DNA of 18,553 bases from an uncultured Romboutsia sp. (lineage in GTDB: Bacteria > Bacillota > Clostridia > Peptostreptococcales > Peptostreptococcaceae): contig CALFLM010000091.1 in NCBI GenBank assembly GCA_937880075.1, positions 1 to 18,553 of the forward strand, written 5' to 3'. The notes under the pieces were generated by a model. That model was not told the origin of the DNA. It saw only the letters and a program-made list of their open reading frames with translations, and did not search any database. Below are positions 7,434-14,820 of this stretch, one piece after another (positions within the stretch are counted from its first letter, which is position 1; each line of letters opens with the position of its first letter). The position numbers and the translations under genes were made by a program.

Positions 7434-7462
7434 AATAATATATCAAATATATACTATACTAT
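7434..7462 (+). promoter_or_regulatory. Sigma-E-like promoter candidate for yqfC-yqfD
   Basis: AATAATA (7434-7440), 14-base spacer, and TATACTAT (7455-7462) resemble the mother-cell sigma-E pattern (ATA-type -35, 14-15 bases, CATAcaaT -10) with the -10 starting T instead of C. yqfC/yqfD belong to the sigma-E regulon in Bacillus subtilis, which motivates the call. AT-rich background makes chance matches likely. The other parts of 7295-7518 hold the divergent starts and nothing else I can name. Confidence 0.35.
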
Positions 7463-7518
7463 GTGCAAAAAGCTAGAGGATTAATATAAGGATTAAAGAT
7501 GTATTTGGGGGTGTGTAG

Positions 7519-7755
7519 ATGTTAGAGATATCAAATGACTTACAGGTTAATCAACCAACTGTAACAACTATAGGGAGCACATTTGTAAGTGTAGAAAATT
7601 ATTTATCAATACTAGAGTACGAAAATGATTTGATAAGAGTAAAAACAAAAGCTAAAACGATAAAAATATTAGGAGATAAGCTTTTATTAAAGTACATTAC
7701 AGAGGGCGAAATTGGTATAAAAGGAGTTATATACAGTATTGAGTATGTAGATTAG
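7519..7755 (+). CDS. yqfC: Sporulation protein YqfC (YabP/YqfC family)
   Basis: Small protein of 78 aa in the YabP/YqfC family, made in the mother cell during sporulation; molecular role unknown. Family features are the early DLQVNQPTVTTIGS segment (8-20), then SVENYLSILEYENDLIRVKT (24-43) and a C-terminal beta segment ending IGIKGVIYSIEYVD. It is somewhat shorter than the Bacillus protein at the N-terminus. The ATG follows GGGGGTG at 7506-7512. It is paired with yqfD 12 bases downstream, the invariant partner in sporulating Firmicutes, which strengthens the call and marks the organism as a spore former. Confidence 0.88.
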   Translation: MLEISNDLQVNQPTVTTIGSTFVSVENYLSILEYENDLIRVKTKAKTIKILGDKLLLKYITEGEIGIKGVIYSIEYVD

Positions 7756-7767
7756 GGGGATATACAA

Positions 7768-9063
7768 GTGATAAGTTATATAAGAGGATACTATGTTATA
7801 ACGGTAGAAGGTGTTTCGGTAGAAAGATTTTTAAATCATTTAATGAGAAATGGTATAAAAGTATATAATGTAAAGAAAATAAGTAGTACAAAGGTTGAAT
7901 TTCATTTAGAAAGAGAAGATATTAAAGAATTTAAAAATGTATATAGAGGAAGTAATTTTCAAGTTAAAATAAAACAAAGTACAGGATTACCATTTATATT
8001 GAGAAGAATATACAAGAATAAAGGAATGTGGATATGTGGGGTTATATCTTTATTCTTACTTATTATGACATCTCAATTTGCAACAGATATATATATACAA
8101 GTACCTGAGGGAATAAAAAAAGAAGACATTAAAAAAGAGTTATATCAAGTAGGATTAAAGCCAGGAGTTTATAAAAAAAGTATAGATAGAAAAGAAATAA
8201 GAGACCATATAATGTTAAAGTTTGATGATGTGGCGTATTTATCTATAAATGTTAAGGGGACAAATATATTTGTAACAGTAACTAAAAAAGCAGAAACATT
8301 AAAATCTGTAGAACAGTCAAATTATTGTAATATAATTGCCAAGAAAGATGGTATAATAGAAAAGGTAATAGCAAGAAGTGGAAATTCTGTGGTTCAAAAA
8401 GGTGATATAGTTAGAAAAGGAGACGTTTTAATAAATGGATCTAATAATAAATCAATTCCAGAAGTATGGGCCACTACATTTTATGAAACTTCTAATAGTG
8501 CAAGTTATGAAAAAGTAGTAAAAGAAAAGACAGGAAATAAAAAAAATGTATATACTCTAAGCTTTTATGATAATAAATATACTATAAGAAGAAATATTAA
8601 GTATAAGGACTACGTTATTGAAAATAAAGAATATAAATTATCTTTAGGAAATTATACTTTTCCATTAAAATTAAAGGTAAGTACTTTCTATCAAACTGAA
8701 GAGAAAAAAGTAGAAATAGATAAAGAGCAAGTAAAGAAAGAATTAAAAGAAAAAACTTTAAAAGAGTTAGACTATATAATTCCAGCATCTGCACGAATAT
8801 TAGATTCTAAACATGATTATAAAGTTAATAAAAATATGTTAGAATATACAATAACTGTACAAACATCTGAAAATATAGCAAATGTATATTCTCTTAGCAA
8901 AGCAGAGGCTGAGAATATGATTAGAGAGCAAAATACGCCTAAAGAAGGTGAAGAAGTAGTACCATCTAATCCAGAAAAAAGACCTATAAATGATATCAGA
9001 AATGAATTTGAAAATACTAATAATAAAGAAGAGAATAATAAGAATCAAAATAAAAACTTATAA
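7768..9063 (+). CDS. yqfD: Sporulation protein YqfD
   Basis: Membrane-anchored sporulation protein, 431 aa, of the YqfD family, which is needed in the mother cell for efficient spore formation in Bacillus; its biochemical role is not known. An N-terminal cytoplasmic part (about 1-85, with YYVITVEGVSVERFLNHLMR) precedes one membrane helix at about 86-108, followed by a large presumably external domain. The last 43 residues (from 389) are a low-complexity tail rich in Asn, Glu and Lys, longer than in the Bacillus protein (about 398 aa in all). The start is GTG, with AGGGGGA at 7754-7760 overlapping the yqfC stop. No terminator separates it from phoH. Confidence 0.92.
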   Translation: MISYIRGYYVITVEGVSVERFLNHLMRNGIKVYNVKKISSTKVEFHLEREDIKEFKNVYRGSNFQVKIKQSTGLPFILRRIYKNKGMWICGVISLFLLIMTSQFATDIYIQVPEGIKKEDIKKELYQVGLKPGVYKKSIDRKEIRDHIMLKFDDVAYLSINVKGTNIFVTVTKKAETLKSVEQSNYCNIIAKKDGIIEKVIARSGNSVVQKGDIVRKGDVLINGSNNKSIPEVWATTFYETSNSASYEKVVKEKTGNKKNVYTLSFYDNKYTIRRNIKYKDYVIENKEYKLSLGNYTFPLKLKVSTFYQTEEKKVEIDKEQVKKELKEKTLKELDYIIPASARILDSKHDYKVNKNMLEYTITVQTSENIANVYSLSKAEAENMIREQNTPKEGEEVVPSNPEKRPINDIRNEFENTNNKEENNKNQNKNL

Positions 9064-9093
9064 TTATTATTTTAACTAAGGAGGACTATATAA

Positions 9094-10128
9094 TTGATAG
9101 TACAAAAGAACTTTATAGTTAAAGAAGAAACATTTGAAAGAGAGTTATTTGGAAATTTTGATGAAAATATTAAACTAATAGAAGAAACATTAAAGATTGA
9201 TGTTATTTTAAGAGAAGGAAATATAGTTTTAATGGGGGAAGAAAAAAATGTTAATCAAGCTTTAAAACTTATGACAGAACTTCACCAAAGTGTATCAAAT
9301 GGTAAAAATCTAGATAAGCAAAGTATTTCTTACTCATTATCTTTATTACTTGAAGGAAGTGAAGAAAGAATAAAGGAATTAGAAGATACAATTGTTTTAA
9401 CTCAAAAGGGAAAAGCAGTTCAGCCCAAGACCTTAGGTCAAAAAGAATACATAAATTTAATAAAAAACAATGATATAACTTTTGGTATAGGTCCAGCTGG
9501 TACAGGTAAAACATATTTAGCTGTAGCTATGGCAGTAAAGGCATTTAAAAGAGATGAAGTTAGTAGAATAATACTTACAAGACCAGCCGTTGAAGCAGGG
9601 GAAAATTTAGGTTTTTTACCAGGTGATTTAAAGGATAAAGTAGACCCTTATTTAAGACCATTATACGATGCATTATTTGATATGCTAGGTGCAGATAAAT
9701 TTAACAAATACCTAGAAAGAGGACTAATAGAAGTAGCTCCACTTGCATTTATGAGGGGAAGAACTTTAGATAATGCTTTTATTATATTAGATGAAGCTCA
9801 AAATACAACTAAAGAGCAAATGAAGATGTTTTTAACTAGATTAGGATTTGGATCTAAGGCAGTAGTGACTGGAGATTTAACTCAAACTGATTTACCTGAC
9901 AATAAAAGAAGTGGTCTACTTCATGCTAGAGATGTACTAAAAGGTGTAGAAGGTATAGGTAGTATAACCTTAACTGAAAGAGATGTTGTTAGACATGCTT
10001 TAGTTCAAAGAATTATAGTAGCTTATGATAAGTATGACAAAAAGCAAGAAGAAATAAAAATTAAGAAACAAGAAAAAATAAATAAACAAAGGAAAAAAGG
10101 TGAAACAAATGGAACTTATAATAGATAA
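9094..10128 (+). CDS. phoH: PhoH family ATPase
   Basis: Cytoplasmic P-loop ATPase of the PhoH/PhoH-like (YbeZ) family, associated with RNA metabolism and often working alongside the RNase YbeY. Walker A GPAGTGKT is at 133-140, Walker B FIILDEAQ at 229-236, and the conserved segments TRPAVEAGENLGFLPGDLK (162-180) and VVTGDLTQTDLP (257-268) fix the family. The N-terminal 100 residues resemble a KH-type RNA-binding domain. Length of 344 aa is normal, with a lysine-rich tail. The start is TTG, supported by AAGGAGG at 9078-9084. Its end overlaps ybeY by 20 bases; many Firmicutes have the HD-domain c-di-AMP phosphodiesterase gene pgpH (yqfF) between them, absent here. Confidence 0.95.
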   Translation: MIVQKNFIVKEETFERELFGNFDENIKLIEETLKIDVILREGNIVLMGEEKNVNQALKLMTELHQSVSNGKNLDKQSISYSLSLLLEGSEERIKELEDTIVLTQKGKAVQPKTLGQKEYINLIKNNDITFGIGPAGTGKTYLAVAMAVKAFKRDEVSRIILTRPAVEAGENLGFLPGDLKDKVDPYLRPLYDALFDMLGADKFNKYLERGLIEVAPLAFMRGRTLDNAFIILDEAQNTTKEQMKMFLTRLGFGSKAVVTGDLTQTDLPDNKRSGLLHARDVLKGVEGIGSITLTERDVVRHALVQRIIVAYDKYDKKQEEIKIKKQEKINKQRKKGETNGTYNR

Positions 10129-10567
10129 CAGACAAGATAAGCTAAATGTATCTGAAGAATTAATAGAAAAAATAAAAGATATAATAATTGAATGTTTAGA
10201 TTATGAAGGATATGACGATGATTATGAGGTAAGTTTGTCTTTTGTAGACAATAAAGAAATACATGAATTAAATAAACAATTTAGAGGAATCGATAGACCT
10301 ACAGATGTATTATCATTTCCTATGTTAAGTGATGATTTTGATATAGAATTAGAAGAAGAATCACTAGGTGATATAGTAATATCTTTAGAAAGAGCATTTG
10401 AGCAAAGTAAAGAATATAATCATAGCTTTGAAAGAGAAGTATGTTTTTTAGTTTGCCACAGCACATTTCATCTTTTAGGGTATGATCATGATACAGAAGA
10501 AAATACAAAACAGATGAGAGAAAAGGAAGAATATATATTAAATAAGCTAAACATAACTAGGGAGTAA
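10109..10567 (+). CDS. ybeY: Endoribonuclease YbeY
   Basis: Metal-dependent RNase needed for 16S rRNA 3'-end maturation and 70S quality control. It has the zinc-binding signature H-x3-H-x5-H (H117, H121, H127, within HSTFHLLGYDH) and the preceding segment RPTDVLSFP (63-71). 152 aa from the ATG at 10109. An in-frame GTG at 10100 would add three residues, but it is part of the AGGTGA ribosome site (10098-10103) that serves the ATG. The start lies inside the last codons of phoH, implying translational coupling. Era, another 16S 3'-end maturation factor, lies one gene downstream; the three together form a familiar Firmicute ribosome-biogenesis block. Confidence 0.95.
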   Translation: MELIIDNRQDKLNVSEELIEKIKDIIIECLDYEGYDDDYEVSLSFVDNKEIHELNKQFRGIDRPTDVLSFPMLSDDFDIELEEESLGDIVISLERAFEQSKEYNHSFEREVCFLVCHSTFHLLGYDHDTEENTKQMREKEEYILNKLNITRE

Positions 10568-10572
10568 GCGTT

Positions 10573-11289
10573 ATGAAAAAAACTAAAACTCGTCAAAGTA
10601 TAACTAAAGCTTTTAATGCAGCTATAGAAGGTATAATATATACTTTTAAATTTGAAAGAAATATGAAGATTCACTATTTTTTAGCTGTAGCGATATTAAC
10701 AGCAAGTTTATTTTTTGGTTTGAAAAGATTAGAAATGATACTATTGGTATTTGCAATAAGTTTAGTTGTAATAGCGGAGATGTTTAATACAGCTATAGAA
10801 AAAACTATAGATATGATAACTGATGAGTATCATGTATTAGCTAAAATTGCTAAAGATGTAGCTGCAGGTGGAGTTTTAATAGCAGCACTAAACTCTGCTG
10901 TAGTAGGATATTTATTATTTTATAATAAGTTAACAGAATTATCTGATTCAGTGCTAAATACGATAAGACAATCACAAATACATTTGACATTAATTTGTAT
11001 TGTTTTAGTTTTAATAGCTGTTGTAGTTGTAAAAGCTATGACATCAACAGGAACACCTTTAAGGGGGGGAATGCCAAGTGGTCATACTGCGCTTGCATTT
11101 GCTACAGCTACAGCTATAACTTTTTTAGGAGAAAAAGTAGTAGCTTCAACTTTAGCATATTTAATGGCAGTATTAGTTGCACAAAGTAGAATAGAGGGTA
11201 ATATACATACCTTTTGGGAAACTGTTGCAGGTGGATTATTAGGTACACTAATAACCATATTAGTATTCCAGGTTCAATTATTAGTTTAG
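10573..11289 (+). CDS. dgkA: Diacylglycerol/undecaprenol kinase fused to PAP2 phosphatase
   Basis: Membrane protein with two enzymes in one chain. Residues 1-118 are a DgkA-type small lipid kinase (undecaprenol kinase in Gram-positives): catalytic EMFNTAIE at 69-76, then AKDVAAGGVL at 93-102, with three membrane helices. Residues about 135-238 are a PAP2-type lipid phosphatase with PSGH at 168-171, SR at 205-206 and H212. The usual motif-3 aspartate four residues after the histidine is glutamate here (HTFWE, E216), and motif 1 is altered (K154, R164). A kinase and phosphatase on undecaprenol would set the balance between free and phosphorylated carrier for cell-wall synthesis (inferred). It starts 5 bases after ybeY; AGGGAG overlaps the ybeY end. 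A terminator follows. Such fusions are known in Clostridia; Bacillus has a stand-alone kinase here. Confidence 0.92.
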   Translation: MKKTKTRQSITKAFNAAIEGIIYTFKFERNMKIHYFLAVAILTASLFFGLKRLEMILLVFAISLVVIAEMFNTAIEKTIDMITDEYHVLAKIAKDVAAGGVLIAALNSAVVGYLLFYNKLTELSDSVLNTIRQSQIHLTLICIVLVLIAVVVVKAMTSTGTPLRGGMPSGHTALAFATATAITFLGEKVVASTLAYLMAVLVAQSRIEGNIHTFWETVAGGLLGTLITILVFQVQLLV

Positions 11290-11341
11290 TTATTATACTA
11301 ATACCTAAGAGAAACATTTTAATATTAATACTTAATGATAT

Positions 11342-11371
11342 AAAAAAGAAGCCTTCACGACTTCTTTTTTT
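11342..11371 (+). terminator. Intrinsic terminator after dgkA-PAP2
   Basis: AAAAAAGAAG (11342-11351) pairs exactly with CTTCTTTTTT (11361-11370), 9-base loop, T7 run 11365-11371. It closes the yqfC-to-dgkA transcription unit, 52 bases after the stop codon. Confidence 0.88.
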
Positions 11372-11372
11372 A

Positions 11373-11381
11373 TGTTATAAT
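11373..11381 (+). promoter_or_regulatory. Extended -10 promoter candidate for era-mgtE
   Basis: TGtTATAAT is a perfect extended -10 directly downstream of the terminator T run. TTCACG at 11354-11359, 16 bases upstream, is a 4-of-6 match to TTGACA inside the terminator loop. A start near 11388 would give a leader of about 185 bases before era, with no clear structure seen. A second TATAAT at 11441-11446 lacks a -35. The gap 11290-11571 holds no gene that I can support. Confidence 0.4.
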
Positions 11382-11571
11382 GTAAGATACTAAATAAAAT
11401 AATAAATTATATTAATACAAGAATATTTATTGCAATTTTTTATAATATAGTTTTATAGGTATAAAATAAAAATAGTAGAAATAACTATAAAAGATTTAGT
11501 TAAATATTATTTATCTAGTAGTGAACTTCATAAAAATAAATAACAAAAGATAATGATAGGAGAAATACAGC

Positions 11572-12462
11572 ATGTTTAAATCAGGATTTGTTAGTATAGT
11601 AGGAAGGCCAAATGTAGGAAAATCTACTTTAATGAATAATGTAGTTGGAGAGAAAATAGCTATAATGAGTGATAAGCCTCAGACTACAAGAAATACAATA
11701 CAAGCAGTATATACAGATGAAGAGGCTCAGGTAGTATTTTTAGATACTCCAGGGATACATAAGCCTAAAAATAAATTAGGTGAATTCATGGTTAAATCAG
11801 CGACAGATGCATTTAAAAATGTAGACTTAGTATTATTTGTTGTAGATGAATCTAAAAAAATAGGACCTGGAGATAGAAAAATAATAGATGATTTAAAAAA
11901 CATAAAAACTCCAGTTGTTTTAGTTTTAAATAAAATTGATCAATTAAACGAAGAGGAGTTATTTGATTTAATGAAAATGTATAATGCTGAAGGTGTATTT
12001 GAGCAAATTGTGCCAATATCAGCATTAAAGGGAAGAAATATAAATGAACTTTTAAAAGTTATAAAATCACATTTAGAAGAAGGGCCGAAGTACTTCCCAG
12101 ATTATATGATAACAGACCAACCAGAAAGAGTTTTAGTATCAGAACTTATAAGAGAAAAAGTACTTCACTATGTACATGATGAAGTACCTCATGGAGTGGC
12201 AGTTGAAATAGAAAGAATGAAATCAAGACAAGATAAAGAAATAGTTGATATATCAGCTGTAATATATTGTGAAAGGGATTCACATAAGGGTATAATAATA
12301 GGTAAGAATGGTAGAAAATTAAAAGGTATAGGAAAATCAGCAAGAGCTGATATAGAATTACTTTTAGGATCTCAAGCAAATCTTCAATTATGGGTAAAAG
12401 TAAAAGAAAATTGGAGAAACTTACAAAATTATGTAAGTAATTTTGGATATACTGAAAAATAA
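11572..12462 (+). CDS. era: GTPase Era
   Basis: Essential Ras-like GTPase that binds the 3' end of 16S rRNA (around the anti-Shine-Dalgarno) and assists 30S assembly. G1 GRPNVGKS is at 11-18, the switch I threonines lie in KPQTTR (35-40), G3 DTPG is at 58-61, G4 NKID at 120-123, and G5 SALKG at 150-154. The C-terminal KH domain (about 200-285) has the IIGKNG loop at 242-247. The length of 296 aa is standard. The start is an ATG with AGGAG at 11558-11562. Followed 11 bases later by mgtE, in the same transcription unit. In Bacillus cdd precedes era; it is absent here. Confidence 0.97.
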   Translation: MFKSGFVSIVGRPNVGKSTLMNNVVGEKIAIMSDKPQTTRNTIQAVYTDEEAQVVFLDTPGIHKPKNKLGEFMVKSATDAFKNVDLVLFVVDESKKIGPGDRKIIDDLKNIKTPVVLVLNKIDQLNEEELFDLMKMYNAEGVFEQIVPISALKGRNINELLKVIKSHLEEGPKYFPDYMITDQPERVLVSELIREKVLHYVHDEVPHGVAVEIERMKSRQDKEIVDISAVIYCERDSHKGIIIGKNGRKLKGIGKSARADIELLLGSQANLQLWVKVKENWRNLQNYVSNFGYTEK

Positions 12463-12473
12463 AGGTGAATTAT

Positions 12474-13853
12474 ATGGATAGGAAACAGGATGCTTCCAAA
12501 GATTTATTAAGTGAAGTAACAATATTAATTGAAAATAATAAAATACTAGAACTTAGAGAATTACTTGAAGAATATCATATAATAGATATATTCGATATAA
12601 TGGAAAATCTAGAAGAAAATGAAAAAATAAAATTATTTGAAGTACTTCCTTTAGATATGGCAGCTTCTATACTAGAAGAAAGTGATGTTGAGTTTTTTAA
12701 CAAAATATTATCAAAACTAGATACAGAACATAAAAAAAATATATTAGAGTTAATGTCTCTTGATGATATGGCAGATATATTAAGTCAATTAGAAGAAGAT
12801 GAACGAGAAGATATAATGGAACTTTTAAGTCAAAAAGATGCAGATGATGTAAAAGAACTACTAATATATGAAGAAGAATCAACCGGCGGAATAATGACAA
12901 CTGGATATATACAAATAAATGAATATATGACTGCTAAAGAGGCAATATCTCATATGAGAGAATATGCAGAAGATGCAGAAACTATATATTATGTATATGT
13001 AGTTGATAATGAAGAAAGATTAGTAGGAGTCTTATCATTAAGAGAGTTAATAGTTGCTAGAGATAGTAGTATAGTAAAAGACTTAATGAGTGAGAATATA
13101 ATATCTGTCTTTGTAGATGAAGATAGAGAGGAAGCCGTTAGACTAGTTTCAAAATATAATTTAATAGCAATACCTGTTATAGATAGGGAGCATAGATTAA
13201 AAGGTATAATTACAGTAGATGACATAATAGATGTAATGGAAGAAGAAGCAACAGAGGATATGTATAAGTTTGCAGGAACTTCAGAACAAGAAAGAGATAT
13301 AGCACAAAGTATAAATAAAACACCAGCAGAGCAAATATTCTCATCTGTAAGGGCAAGAATACCATGGCTAATAATTACTTTATTAGCAGGTCTTTTATCG
13401 AGTGCAATACTTTCAAATTTAGACTTTATAATGAATCCTAAGTATGTACCTTTAGTATTTTTTATACCTGTAGTTTTAGGTATGGGAGGTAATATAGGAA
13501 CTCAATCATCAGCTCTTGCTGTAATGAGTTTATCTAATAAAGATCTAGAATTTAACAATGTTATAAGAGAAGCTGTAGTAGGAATTATTACAGGTGTAAT
13601 ATGTAGTTTAATAATTAGTATTATAGTATTTATATTTATAAAAGATATAAATATAGTGTTAGTTGTATCTGTATCTTTATTTATAAACATGATTGTTGGT
13701 GCTATGATAGGTGGATTTATGCCTATATTATTTAAAAAATTAGATGTAGATACATCTATTATATCAGCTCCAGTTATAGCTACAGTACTTGATATAACAG
13801 GAATAACAATATACTTAGTAACAACGACTATAATATTGTCAAAAATTGTTTAA
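12474..13853 (+). CDS. mgtE: MgtE family magnesium transporter
   Basis: Mg2+ channel of the inner membrane, gated by cytoplasmic Mg2+ binding. 459 aa from the ATG. An in-frame GTG at 12465 would add three residues, but it lies in the AAAGGTGA ribosome site for the ATG. Domain order is the MgtE N superhelical domain (about 15-130, acidic), tandem CBS domains (about 140-255), a connecting plug helix, then five membrane helices (about 290-459). Pore-lining signatures include GMGGNIGTQSSALAVMSL and the TVLDITG segment near the end, whose aspartate matches the ion-selectivity residue of characterised MgtE. The loading of Asp and Glu in the N and CBS domains fits Mg2+ sensing. No Mg2+ riboswitch is visible upstream, because the gene is read from the era unit. 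Confidence 0.95.
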   Translation: MDRKQDASKDLLSEVTILIENNKILELRELLEEYHIIDIFDIMENLEENEKIKLFEVLPLDMAASILEESDVEFFNKILSKLDTEHKKNILELMSLDDMADILSQLEEDEREDIMELLSQKDADDVKELLIYEEESTGGIMTTGYIQINEYMTAKEAISHMREYAEDAETIYYVYVVDNEERLVGVLSLRELIVARDSSIVKDLMSENIISVFVDEDREEAVRLVSKYNLIAIPVIDREHRLKGIITVDDIIDVMEEEATEDMYKFAGTSEQERDIAQSINKTPAEQIFSSVRARIPWLIITLLAGLLSSAILSNLDFIMNPKYVPLVFFIPVVLGMGGNIGTQSSALAVMSLSNKDLEFNNVIREAVVGIITGVICSLIISIIVFIFIKDINIVLVVSVSLFINMIVGAMIGGFMPILFKKLDVDTSIISAPVIATVLDITGITIYLVTTTIILSKIV

Positions 13854-13871
13854 TAACTTAATGTATTATTT

Positions 13872-13921
13872 ACCCTCTTCTTACTAAGAATATAACTATA
13901 ACCGTGAGAAGGGGGTTTTTT
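13872..13921 (+). terminator. Terminator after mgtE whose 3' arm carries the yqzL ribosome site
   Basis: Left arm 13872-13884 (ACCCTCTTCTTAC) pairs with right arm 13904-13916, giving 13 bp with two G-U pairs and a 19-base loop, followed by a T run ending at 13921. It ends the era-mgtE unit 18 bases after the mgtE stop. The GAAGGGGG (13908-13915) in the right arm is also the only plausible ribosome site for yqzL (ATG at 13926), so messages that read through would hide that site in the stem. Confidence 0.8.
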
Positions 13922-13925
13922 AAAA

Positions 13926-14081
13926 ATGAACAATTTATGTTGGGAAGTTTTTAAAAATACGGGTAGTATAGAAGCATATCTATATTTAAGTGACTGTAAA
14001 AACTTGCATGAAGAAACTGATGGATTAAGGGAGATAGATAACACCGATGATAATACTGAACACCCAGGGGATAGTACTTAA
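13926..14081 (+). CDS. yqzL: YqzL family protein
   Basis: Short protein of 51 aa. The opening MNNLCWEVFKNTGSIEAYLY matches the YqzL family pattern (W-x-VF-x-x-TG-x-I-x-x-YL), a small protein of unknown function found between era and recO in Firmicutes. The first 25 residues carry all of the family signature; the rest is acidic and low complexity (EIDNTDDNTEHPGDST). The stop lies 35 bases inside recO. The ribosome site AAGGGGG is in the upstream hairpin, 10 bases from the ATG. No good promoter is visible between mgtE and this gene. Position and motif together make the identification solid despite the length. Confidence 0.85.
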   Translation: MNNLCWEVFKNTGSIEAYLYLSDCKNLHEETDGLREIDNTDDNTEHPGDST

Positions 14082-14820
14082 AGCAGTAAGGTACAAAGAA
14101 AATGATGTTATATTAACTTTATTTACGCGTAAATTAGGAAAAGTATCTGCAATAGCTAAGGGAGCAAAACGAAATAAAAGTTCATTGCTTTCATCCGCTC
14201 AACTTTTCTCTTATGCAAATTATACATTAAAAAGAAAAGGAAATATGTATACAGTAAATCAAAGTGATACAATAAAAAGTTTTTATGATATTTCATATGA
14301 TATAGAGGCATTTTCATACGCTACCTATATTACTAAACTTGTAGAAGGTTCTACATGCGAGAATCAAACTAATAATAGATTATTTATACTACTTGCCCAG
14401 ACTCTATACTTATATACACAAGAAAATACAGATAAAAAGTTTATAACAAGAGCCTTTGAATTAAAATTTTTAGACTATATAGGCTTTAGACCAGTTGTAA
14501 ACAGATGTAGTAGTTGTGGAAGTAAGAGTATAAAGTCAGCAATTTTTAATATATATGAAGGTGGCTTGTTATGTGATTTATGTAGTGAAAATACTGATGA
14601 AAATATAAAATTGGATGTAACAACTATAAAGCTAATGGAATATATATTAAATAATGATATATTGACATGTAGCAAGGCTAAAGTATCTAAGTATATAACT
14701 TATGAACTGGAAAAAGTTCTAAAGCGATATTTAAATGTTTATATTGAGAATATAAACTTTAAATCGCTATATTTCTTAAAAGATATAGAAAATATTAAGG
14801 GAGCTGATAAGGGTGAGTAA
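14047..14820 (+). CDS. recO: DNA repair protein RecO
   Basis: Recombination mediator that works with RecF/RecR to load RecA on SSB-coated single-stranded DNA and can anneal strands. The N-terminal OB fold (about 1-80) carries QGIVLKAVRYKENDVILTLF and KGAKR. A helical C-terminal region includes a four-cysteine zinc finger: C154, C157, C176 and C179 (CSSC and CDLC). The length of 257 aa is usual. The ATG overlaps the yqzL reading frame; the nearest good site, AAGGGAG at 14027-14033, is 13 bases away, rather far, so coupling to yqzL translation may help. Its stop overlaps the DUF4342 gene by 8 bases. Confidence 0.94.
   Translation: MIILNTQGIVLKAVRYKENDVILTLFTRKLGKVSAIAKGAKRNKSSLLSSAQLFSYANYTLKRKGNMYTVNQSDTIKSFYDISYDIEAFSYATYITKLVEGSTCENQTNNRLFILLAQTLYLYTQENTDKKFITRAFELKFLDYIGFRPVVNRCSSCGSKSIKSAIFNIYEGGLLCDLCSENTDENIKLDVTTIKLMEYILNNDILTCSKAKVSKYITYELEKVLKRYLNVYIENINFKSLYFLKDIENIKGADKGE

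Noticed and set aside
11382..11571. 190-base stretch before era examined for a riboswitch or small gene.
   Set aside because: Only short AT hairpins and frames interrupted by stops; no known riboswitch signature such as an M-box.
12465..12473. In-frame GTG giving a longer MgtE (likewise GTG at 5109 for YqeY and 10100 for YbeY).
   Set aside because: In each case the GTG is part of the Shine-Dalgarno sequence of an ATG nine bases downstream that matches the family start.
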